In this document: one piece after another, positions 58,129-64,000 of the stretch
Layout of the letters: the number at the start of each line of letters is the position of its first letter
How positions within the stretch are numbered: the stretch's first letter is position 1
Source of the DNA: CAWBLP01 sp963789495
GTDB taxonomy: Bacteria; Pseudomonadota; Alphaproteobacteria; Acetobacterales; Acetobacteraceae
Assembly (NCBI GenBank): GCA_963789495.1
Contig: CAWBLP010000004.1
Location: forward strand, 124,001 to 188,000
Length of the DNA stretch: 64,000 bases
Reading direction: 5' to 3'
Notes under the pieces: model-generated
Told to the model about the DNA's origin: nothing
What the model saw: only the letters and a program-made list of their open reading frames with translations
Database searches by the model: none
Translations under genes and position numbers: made by a program

Positions 58129-58383
58129 TGACCCGGCCATCTCCACCGGAACGATCGTGTCGCGCGGCACCGCCCTGCATGGTGTTGCGGGGGTAGATGG
58201 CCGGGTAGCCCCCCACAGGCATCAAGATAAGTGCGCGGTCGGCGAACCAGCTTCCCCTCCCCTGCAGGGCCCGCAAGGGGAGGGAGAAAGCCCCTCATTC
58301 GCGCGCTCTTAATCCTGATGCCTGCGGAGTCAAGCCGACCAAGACGGGAAGTGCGCAGCTCGCATGCCGCGTTCTGCCCAATC
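58129..58383. repeat. Dispersed intergenic repeat, copy B, interrupted
   Basis: Bases 58129-58157 are identical to 38002-38030, and 58339-58383 resemble 38088-38131. Between them copy B carries an extra segment (58216-58324) not present in copy A. The 57980-58128 part of this spacer has no recognisable gene. Confidence 0.75.
58216..58324. mobile_element. Miniature inverted-repeat element inserted in repeat copy B
   Basis: A 109-base segment bounded by CAGGCATCA (58216-58224) and its complement TGATGCCTG (58316-58324); the similarity extends imperfectly inward (AGATAAGTGCGCG versus CGCGCTCTTAATCC). It contains a CTTCCCCTCCCC/CAAGGGGAGGG palindrome of the same type as at 1577 and 45328. It is absent from repeat copy A, so it looks like a small mobile or folding element. 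Confidence 0.6.
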
Positions 58384-58485
58384 TTATACCAACCGCCGCT
58401 GAATCCAACTCTTTCCCGATTCCCAACCTGGTGACAGTACGCTTCGCTCTGCCTGTGTTGACAATTCCCTGAACAGGAGAGCGGT

Positions 58486-59052
58486 ATGAGTGCGGCAGTT
58501 GCGATCACCCGCGAGGAGCACAGCTCGGCGGAGCTGCGGTCGCTCGCGGCGAGAAGCTCCGATACAGCGCGGGCGCGGCGTTTGCTGGCTATCGCCATGG
58601 TGCTGGATGGCGTCACACGGCTTGATGCGGCACGCCAATCCGGCATGGATCGGCAAACACTGCGCGATCGGGTCCATCGATACAACGTCAGCGGCGTCGA
58701 CGGTTTGGTGTCGCGCAAGGCGCCGGGCGCCGCGGCTAAATTGACCCCGGGGCAGATGGCCGAACTGCGGAAGCTGGTGGTCAACGGCCCCGATCCGCAG
58801 GTTCACAAGGTGGTCCGTTGGCGTTGCGTTGATCTGCGTGCGGAGGTGGCACGCCGCTTCGCGGTCACGGTACCGGACCGCACGATCGGCAAGTGGCTGC
58901 GCAAGTTGAAGCTGACCCGGCTTCAGCCGCGTCCGTATCACCCGAAGAAGGATGCCGCGGCACAGCAGGCTTTTAAAAAAACTTCAGTACCCGCCTGAAA
59001 TCAAGCCTTGCATGCCACACGGTCCGGGACGCCCGTTGAGCTGTGGTTCCAG
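58486..59052 (+). pseudogene. IS630 transposase, N-terminal part (interrupted)
   Basis: The N-terminal helix-turn-helix half of an IS630/Tc1-mariner transposase: ARARRLLAIAMVLDGVTRLD, AARQSGMDRQTLRDRVHRYN and VPDRTIGKWLRKLKLTRLQP. At 58969-58985 the text GCTTTTAAAAAAACTTC allows a -1 slip that yields the expected QAFKKNF; without it the frame ends at 58998. After a further break the family motif TPVELWFQ is read up to 59052, where the IS110 element enters. The other half (DEARVGQKG) starts at 60560. Confidence 0.82.
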
Positions 59053-59126
59053 ATGCTATGAGGCAGGACATCGCCCCGGCTGCTTGGCAACACTGGTAGG
59101 GTCCGCAATAAACCAGGGAGCCTGCC

Positions 59127-60266
59127 ATGCCGTCCGAAAACATCGTATACGTCTCGATCGAACTCAGCGTTGCTTCGTGGCTTGTTGCTGCACGCCTGCC
59201 AAATACTGAGAAGTTGCGGCTGCATCGCCTGGAGGGCGGCGACACGGCCGCGCTGCTCAGGGTCATCGCTGAGGTTCGGTCGCGCGCCTCAGCCAAGCTG
59301 GGCGGCCCCGCGGATGTGGCGTGCTGTTTCGAAGCAGGACGGGATGGGTTCTGGCTGCATCGACTGCTGACGGCACATGGCGTCGTCGCCTACGTGCTCG
59401 AGCCGACCAGCATTCTGGTGAACCGCCGTGCCCGGCGGGCCAAGACTGACCGGCTCGATGCCGAGGGCATGCTTCGCGTGCTTGCCGCCTGGCTGGGCGG
59501 CGATCGCCAGGTGTGCAGCATGGTGCGCGTACCCTCGCCGGACGAGGAGGACGCCAAGCGTCCTCACCGCGAGCGCGAACACCTCGTGCAAGACAAGCTG
59601 CGCATCGAGAACAGGATCGAAGCGCTGCTGTTCACGCAGGGTATCCGGGGAAGGCCGTCACTGCGCTCTTGGGAGCGCGACGTAGCAGAGCTGCGAACGG
59701 GTGATGGACGTGCTCTTCCGCAGTTGTTGCGGATCGAGCTTGATCGGCTCCGCCGGCGGCTCACCCTGGTATTGGAGTTGATTCGCGAACTGGAGGCTGA
59801 CCGTGCCAAAATTCTGGAAGAAACAGAGGCGGCCGACACGGTGGTTAGCAAGATCATCGCTCTACAGAGGATCCGCGGTGTTGGCGAAAACTTCGCAGCC
59901 GTGTTGGTCCGCGAGGTGTTCTACCGTTCTTTCGCCAACCGCCGTCAGCTCGCCAGCTATGTCGGCATCACACCGATGCCCTACCAGAGCGGCGGGATGG
60001 ATCGCGACCGGAACATCAGCCGGGCAGGCAATCCTCGGGCACGCACGACTATGATCCAGCTTGCTTGGTTGTGGTTGCGCTATCAGCCCGATAGCGCGCT
60101 GGCCACGTGGTTCCGCGAGCGCGTCGGCACACTGAAGGGGCGCACGCGGCGGATCGCGATTGTGGCGATGGCAAGGAAGCTTCTGATCGCCCTGTGGCGC
60201 TACGTGGAGACCGGGGTGGTGCCCGACGGCAGCACGCTCAGCGCAGAGACCGCAGTCACAGCATAA
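59127..60266 (+). CDS. IS110-family DEDD transposase
   Basis: A 379-residue transposase. The N-terminal RuvC-like domain shows IVYVSIELSVASWLVAARLP, with glutamate where most relatives have the first aspartate, then CCFEAGRDGFWLHRLL and RAKTDRLDAEGMLRVLAAWL with the remaining acidic residues. A coiled-coil region precedes the C-terminal Transposase_20 domain, RIRGVGENFAAVLVREVFYR, ASYVGITPMPYQSGGMDRDR, and the catalytic-serine region NISRAGNPRARTTMIQLAWL. The gene is complete, so the element may be active. IS110 transposases work with a bridge RNA from the element's non-coding end. Confidence 0.93.
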   Translation: MPSENIVYVSIELSVASWLVAARLPNTEKLRLHRLEGGDTAALLRVIAEVRSRASAKLGGPADVACCFEAGRDGFWLHRLLTAHGVVAYVLEPTSILVNRRARRAKTDRLDAEGMLRVLAAWLGGDRQVCSMVRVPSPDEEDAKRPHREREHLVQDKLRIENRIEALLFTQGIRGRPSLRSWERDVAELRTGDGRALPQLLRIELDRLRRRLTLVLELIRELEADRAKILEETEAADTVVSKIIALQRIRGVGENFAAVLVREVFYRSFANRRQLASYVGITPMPYQSGGMDRDRNISRAGNPRARTTMIQLAWLWLRYQPDSALATWFRERVGTLKGRTRRIAIVAMARKLLIALWRYVETGVVPDGSTLSAETAVTA

Positions 60267-60299
60267 TCAACCAGATTGCCGCAGGCGAGGAGCCGTCAG

Positions 60300-60559
60300 C
60301 GGCGATACGGGGAGCGCGACCGTCTTCTTCTTTGGTAGCTCCGCGCTACCGCGTTTCAGGTGGGTCGCGTCTCACTGGGGCAAAGCCTCGTGCAAGAGGC
60401 ATTATGGTGCGGGCGCCTCTACGGCCCCGACCGCATGTAAGGTGACGCAGCAGTCGCTGCGATACAGGACCGCCCCGGGCCCAAGCGTGCCTCACCACGA
60501 TGAGCGTGAAACAGGAGGTGCCATCCCAGAAACCATTGACAAGCGAACCCTCATGTAAG
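60300..60559 (+). ncRNA. Candidate bridge RNA region in IS110 right end
   Basis: The long right-hand non-coding end has several hairpins: GGTAGC/GCTACC at 60334-60350 inside a larger GGAGCGCG...CGCGCT fold from 60311, and CGCAGC/GCTGCG at 60446-60461. CATGTAAGG at 60434-60442 repeats the element terminus CATGTAAGG at 60552-60560, as expected for a donor-guide segment in a bridge RNA. No target-guide match could be fixed by eye. Confidence 0.5.
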
Positions 60560-61078
60560 GACGAAGCCAGGGTCGGACAGAAGGGCTCGCTCAGCTATGT
60601 CTGGGCGCCGATAGGCTCCCGCCCGCCGATGGTGCGTGATAACCGCCACGACACCGCCTACCTGTTCGGCGCGATCTGCCCGGCCCGCGCGGTCGGCGCG
60701 GCGGTCATCACACCGGCCGCCAACACCGAATGCATGAACCTCCATCTCGCCGAGATCAGCGAGCAGGTCGCTCCCGGTGCGATCGCCGTGCTGATCTGCG
60801 ATGGCGCTGGATGGCATCAGACCGGCGGCGAACTCATCCTGCCAGGCAACATCGTGCCGCTGCATCTGCCGCCCTACGCGCCGGAACTGAACCCGATGGA
60901 GAATGTCTGGCAATACCTCCGCGGCAACAAGCTCTCCGCTGGGGTCTGGGATAGCTACGAGGCCATCCTCCGCGCCTGCGCCGATGCCTGGAACTGGTTC
61001 GTTGGCGATCCCCACCGCATCCGGTCCATCGGATATCGCGATTGGGCAACGGTCAGTATCTGGGGCGATTGGCATTAA
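60560..61078 (+). pseudogene. IS630 transposase, C-terminal DDE part (interrupted)
   Basis: The catalytic half of the split IS630 transposase: DEARVGQKGSLSYVWAPIGS with the first acid, then AVLICDGAGWHQTGGELILP with the second, and PPYAPELNPMENVWQYLRGN with the third (D-D-E with the usual spacing). It ends WGDWH at the very tip of the element. It resumes exactly where the IS110 element ends and has no start of its own. Confidence 0.85.
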
Positions 61079-61193
61079 CGCGCATGGCGACCGTGCCCGC
61101 CATGACGATGCGGGCGCGATCAGGTGTCCCCGGGTCCTGGGCGGCCGGTGTCACCGCGGTCGTGCTAATGGAAGCGCGACAGCGTGCCCGGCT

Positions 61194-62204
61194 TCAGAAC
61201 ACGATCAGCTTGTCGACATCCTTGCCACGTCCGGCTGCTTCATCGAGATCCAGGATCGGACCCAGAGGAACAATCCCGCTTGGATTGATACCCTTGTGGC
61301 TTTGATAGTAATGGCGTTTGATATGGAGGAAATTCGCTGTCGCGGCGATGCCGGGCAACTGGTAAATGTCGCGCGTGTAAGCCCACAGATTCCGATAATC
61401 GACCAGCCGGTGCAGGTTGCACTTAAAATGCCCGTGATAAACCGGATCGAATCGGATCAAGGTGGTGAACAGACGAATATCCGCCTCGGTGACTGCGTCG
61501 CCGCACAGGAAGCGTGACTGACCCAGCCGCTCCTCAAGCCAGTCCAGCGTTTCGAACAGCGGTTTGACGGCTTCTTCGTACGCGGCCTGGGTGGTGGCAA
61601 ATCCTGCCTTGTACACGCCGTTGTTCAGGGTGTCATAGACCCGGAGATTGATGTCGTCGATTTCCGCACGTTTGTCGGCCGGGAAAAAGTCGCCCGGCTT
61701 CGCCCCGACCTTGTCAAAAGCGGTGCCGAACATCCGGATGATTTCCGCAAACTCATTGTTGACTATGGTCTGCGTGTGCTGGTCCCATAGCACCGGGACG
61801 CTGACCCGCCCGGTGTATTGCGGGTCGGCGCGGGTATACAACTCATGCAGATAGCGGCTGTTGAACAGCGGGTCCGGGATTACCCCCTCGCCTTGCCCGA
61901 AGGTCCAGCCCTGCTCCCCCATCAGCCAATGGGTCACGGACACCGGGATGATGTGCTCCAGTCCTTTCAACACTCGCATGATCAAGGTCCGATGCGCCCA
62001 GGGACAGGCGAGCGACACATACAGGTGATAGCGCCCCGGTGCCGCGGCAAATCCATCATGGCCGGTAGGACCGGGCCGCCCGTCCGGCGTAACCCAGTTG
62101 CGAAAGGCGCTGTCGGAGCGCAGGAACCGACCGCCATTGGCCGCCGCCTCTTTGGCGCGGTCGCCACCAAATTCCTGCCAGACGCCATCGATCAGCAGCC
62201 CCAT
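61194..62204 (-). CDS. yqjG: Glutathionyl-hydroquinone reductase (YqjG/PcpF type)
   Basis: A 336-residue Xi-class glutathione transferase that reduces glutathionyl-hydroquinones. The thioredoxin-like domain has the catalytic CPWA in YVSLACPWAHRTLIMRVLKG; MGEQGWTFG and FPADKRAEIDDINLRVYDTL are family segments, and the C-terminal domain contains FLCGDAVTEADIRLFTTLIR and DPVYHGHFKCNLHRLVDYRN. Length and order are normal. It starts at 62204, 59 bases from the DUF1194 gene on the same strand. Confidence 0.95.
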   Translation of the reverse strand: MGLLIDGVWQEFGGDRAKEAAANGGRFLRSDSAFRNWVTPDGRPGPTGHDGFAAAPGRYHLYVSLACPWAHRTLIMRVLKGLEHIIPVSVTHWLMGEQGWTFGQGEGVIPDPLFNSRYLHELYTRADPQYTGRVSVPVLWDQHTQTIVNNEFAEIIRMFGTAFDKVGAKPGDFFPADKRAEIDDINLRVYDTLNNGVYKAGFATTQAAYEEAVKPLFETLDWLEERLGQSRFLCGDAVTEADIRLFTTLIRFDPVYHGHFKCNLHRLVDYRNLWAYTRDIYQLPGIAATANFLHIKRHYYQSHKGINPSGIVPLGPILDLDEAAGRGKDVDKLIVF

Positions 62205-62263
62205 ATCGTGAACCCGCTCTCACTCGTCATTGCATCGCCGCTGCCGCTCCGGCAGCAATCGCT

Positions 62264-62998
62264 TCAAGGTGCTGCAGCGTAACGGCGCGGCGTTCCTCGC
62301 CCGGCGATCTCCGCGACCAGCTTGCGCGTCATGGCTTCGCCAAAAGCGTGGAAGTCGTGCACTTCCAGCACGAACGTGCCCGGACCGCCAGTGACGTTCT
62401 CCCGATAGTAAGCGGCCAGGCCGCCCGGGGGCTGGACGTGCGCAAAGGTCCATGAAACGGGATGGTCATTGATGATGGCCAGGCCGTTGATGGTGATACC
62501 CGCTTTGACCGCCTCATCACGCGCCTCGTTCACCTCTCGCCCGGCGTTATTGGTACCGTCCCCGCATACATCGATCACCCGACGTCCGGCAGGAATGCCA
62601 CTCTCGGTCAGCAAGGCGATGCCCCGGTCGATCCCGGCGCTGATCGCGGTGCGTCCCCAGAAGGACCGTGGCGCGGCACTCAGCCGATCCGCGAAGGCGC
62701 GTGCCGACGCTGCGTCGCTGATCGTGGTCCAACCCAACACCGTACGCACCTCAAAGCTGCTGGCAAACTCGACGTAGGCGACTACGATCGCGCCGACCAG
62801 ACCGCCTCGGATCGCGTCGATCACCGGCTGACTGGTAAAGGCGGCAAAATAGCCTTCCTTTTCCAATTTGAATTCACTGTCGTCGATACTGCGTGAAACG
62901 TCCGTGACAAGGACGAGAGCCAGATCGACCTCCTGCGCCGCGTGTGCGGCAGGGCCGGTCAAGCAAAGCGCCAGCAGCAGCCCAAAAGCTCCTCGCAT
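62264..62998 (-). CDS. DUF1194 von Willebrand-type secreted protein
   Basis: A 244-residue exported protein. MRGAFGLLLALCLTGPAAHA is a signal peptide. The mature part is a von Willebrand A-like domain, DLALVLVTDVSRSIDDSEFK, with the metal-site D-V-S-x-S pattern, followed by RRVIDVCGDGTNNAGREVNE and GLAIINDHPVSWTFAHVQPP; this is the DUF1194 family. ATG 62998 has an AGGGG site; upstream in-frame ATGs are less likely. Its role is unknown; it is not next to other secretion genes. Confidence 0.88.
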   Translation of the reverse strand: MRGAFGLLLALCLTGPAAHAAQEVDLALVLVTDVSRSIDDSEFKLEKEGYFAAFTSQPVIDAIRGGLVGAIVVAYVEFASSFEVRTVLGWTTISDAASARAFADRLSAAPRSFWGRTAISAGIDRGIALLTESGIPAGRRVIDVCGDGTNNAGREVNEARDEAVKAGITINGLAIINDHPVSWTFAHVQPPGGLAAYYRENVTGGPGTFVLEVHDFHAFGEAMTRKLVAEIAGRGTPRRYAAAP

Positions 62999-63108
62999 CA
63001 CCGCCCCTAACGGCAATCGGATCACCATGACCGATACCATCAAGCCCGGCTCGGGCGGTCGTCAAAGGAAATCCGCGTGTGGACGTCTGAAGATGCCGCG
63101 GTCAGGCG

Positions 63109-63759
63109 TTATTGACTTGCCCAGATGATGCGATGGATCCAGGCGACCTCGTTCAACTCAAAGCTGTAGTCGGGGTGCGACGGGTTCAGGCTCTTCAATT
63201 CGACGCGTCGTGCCGACCGCCGGGTGAGCTGCTTGGCCATCACCTCGCCGGAGGTGTTGCGCACCACAACGCGATCGCCACGCCGGATCGGCGCTGCGGG
63301 CGACACGATCACCATGTCCCCGTCACGAAACACCGGCTCCATAGAATCGCCGCTGATCTCCAGGGCGTAGGCATTGGGGTCGCCGATTTCGGGCAGGCTG
63401 ACCTCATCCCAGCCGCCGCCGACGGGGTAGCCTCCGTCGTCGAAGAAGCCTTCGCTTCCGGCCTGAGCGAGACCGATCAGCGGCACGCGGCGTGCTACAC
63501 TGCGGGCACCCGGGCCGCTGGCTAATGCACGGGCGCCGGATACCAGGGCCGTGAAGGCCTCCAGGCTGGCTCCGGTGGCATCGAGCACCTTCGAAATGCT
63601 TTCCGTGCTGGGCCAGCGTGCGCGTCCGTCCGGCATCCGGCGCTTGGATGGATTGAACGTGGTCGGGTCCAGCCCCGACCGCTTGGCCAGGCCGGACGCG
63701 GAAAGTCCGTACTCGGCGGCAAGCGTATCGAGCGCCCGCCAGATATCCTCATGCTTCAT
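63109..63759 (-). CDS. LexA-like/S24 family helix-turn-helix repressor
   Basis: A 216-residue regulator. The N-terminal helix-turn-helix (MKHEDIWRALDTLAAEYGLS with ASGLAKRSGLDPTTFNPSKR) is Cro/C1-like, not LexA-type. The C-terminal S24 peptidase domain has the cleavage-type pair in LIGLAQAGSEGFFDDGG, the serine in YALEISGDSMEPVFRDGD and the lysine in SGEVMAKQLTRRSARRV. It could self-cleave under stress. ATG 63759 is preferred; the longer extension is basic and unrelated. It is divergent from the SOS-box gene at 63991. Confidence 0.88.
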   Translation of the reverse strand: MKHEDIWRALDTLAAEYGLSASGLAKRSGLDPTTFNPSKRRMPDGRARWPSTESISKVLDATGASLEAFTALVSGARALASGPGARSVARRVPLIGLAQAGSEGFFDDGGYPVGGGWDEVSLPEIGDPNAYALEISGDSMEPVFRDGDMVIVSPAAPIRRGDRVVVRNTSGEVMAKQLTRRSARRVELKSLNPSHPDYSFELNEVAWIHRIIWASQ

Positions 63760-63944
63760 AGCCGTCCTCGCAAAACAGCCGGCGGCGTCACGCGCAGGCT
63801 GCGGGGTCTTCTTGGCAGATGTTCGTGATGCGTCGGCTGGTGGCCGGCCGAATCGGAACGAACAGAGCTTATAGGATTTTTCGCCAAAGAAAATAGGAAA
63901 AAACACGCCATGAGCTTGCCATCGTGTGCAACCTATGGTTTTAT

Positions 63945-63959
63945 GTTCTTGTATTGTTC
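63945..63959 (+). promoter_or_regulatory. Alphaproteobacterial LexA (SOS) box
   Basis: GTTCTTGTATTGTTC fits GTTC-N7-GTTC exactly, the LexA operator of alphaproteobacteria. It lies 31 bases before ATG 63991. The surrounding 63840-63990 stretch is AT-rich, as expected for a promoter region, and also contains TCCTAT twice (63871-63896, minus strand), which might be a site for the S24 repressor. Confidence 0.7.
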
Positions 63960-63990
63960 TATCTCCGCGTGTCTCGAGAGGACGGCTGCC

Positions 63991-64000
63991 ATGGGTTTCA
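63991..64000 (+). CDS. Start of a gene truncated by the window end
   Basis: ATGGGTTTCA follows GAGAGGACGGCTGCC, a good ribosome site, and an SOS box. Only three codons are visible, so the product cannot be named. Given the box, a DNA-damage gene such as a mutagenesis-cassette member would be plausible. Confidence 0.4.

Larger units (their letters stand above)
59053..60559 (+). mobile_element. IS110-family element inserted in the IS630 transposase gene
   Basis: A 1507-base element carrying one DEDD transposase. The host gene reads ELWFQ up to 59052 and resumes DEARVGQKG at 60560, so the borders are exact. Both borders show AG (59051-59052 and 60558-60559), matching the short core dinucleotide used by IS110 elements, with no longer duplication. 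A small inverted match ATGAGG (left) / CCTCAT (right) lies just inside the ends. Non-coding ends are 74 bases (left) and 293 bases (right). Confidence 0.82.
58384..61078 (+). mobile_element. IS630-family element interrupted by an IS110-family element
   Basis: Left end TTATACCAACCGCC (58384-58397) is an imperfect inverted match of the right end GGCGATTGGCATTAA (61064-61078). Without the inserted 1507 bases the element is about 1.19 kb, normal for IS630. Its transposase is split into 58486-59052 and 60560-61078. Confidence 0.78.

Noticed and set aside
60500..60559. ATG 60500 as start of the second IS630 fragment
   Set aside because: The first 20 codons belong to the IS110 right end, not to a transposase.

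Overview
The window is about 64 kb of GC-rich DNA from an alphaproteobacterium, most probably Rhodospirillales/Acetobacteraceae. I infer this from a TrcR (DUF1013) regulator, a DUF1192 protein, paired DUF465 proteins, rpsT directly upstream of dnaA-dnaN, a GTTC-N7-GTTC LexA-type box and a ROSE-like RNA thermometer before an hsp20 gene. No rRNA, tRNA or CRISPR array was recognised.

Layout. 1-5.4 kb: central carbon genes (tkt 3' end, gap, pgk), a nucleoside deoxyribosyltransferase-like gene, and purE-purK on the other strand. 5.5-9.7 kb: small regulators and stress genes (DUF465 pair, trcR, DUF1192, hsp20 with sigma32-like promoter and thermometer, rpmE, a Spy/CpxP-like protein, an Old Yellow Enzyme). 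9.8-12.3 kb: an unusual HU-like/zeta-like kinase pair that looks like a toxin-antitoxin module, overlapping pdxY and followed by a Nudix gene. 12.3-20.4 kb: rnhA-thrB, two lipoproteins, a permease, an amidohydrolase and uvrB. 20.6-25.9 kb: the heat-shock block hrcA-grpE-dnaK-dnaJ. 26.3-37.8 kb: a dense same-strand catabolic block with a class III CoA-transferase, M20 amidohydrolase, three-subunit flavin/iron-sulfur amino-acid dehydrogenase, Asp/Glu racemase-type protein, amino-acid binding protein, scoA-scoB, then an APH-type kinase, an aberrant enolase and a 2-hydroxyacid dehydrogenase in four-base overlaps. 38-47 kb: clpB, MOSC protein, acyl-CoA-dehydrogenase-like monooxygenase, pcm, an LLM oxidoreductase behind a palindromic operator, and two alpha/beta hydrolases. 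47.5-55.6 kb: information-processing genes rpsT, dnaA, dnaN, truB, rpsO, pnp. 55.6-58 kb: two unknown genes and a nitronate-monooxygenase-like gene. 58-61.1 kb: intergenic repeats and an IS630 element split by an IS110 element. 61.2-64 kb: glutathionyl-hydroquinone reductase, a DUF1194 von Willebrand protein, an S24 repressor-like protein, and a divergent gene start preceded by an SOS box.

A strong global feature is the number of single-base frameshifts, nearly all one-base insertions, in genes that cannot be dispensable (dnaK, clpB, dnaA, dnaN) as well as in catabolic genes. They are best explained as consensus sequencing errors rather than pseudogenisation. Gene boundaries given for these genes run across the lesions.

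The most promising unusual biology is the HU-domain protein with an antitoxin-like tail next to a zeta-type kinase, the kinase/enolase-like/dehydrogenase operon with a changed active site, and the IS110 insertion whose right end carries a structured candidate bridge RNA with an internal copy of the element terminus.
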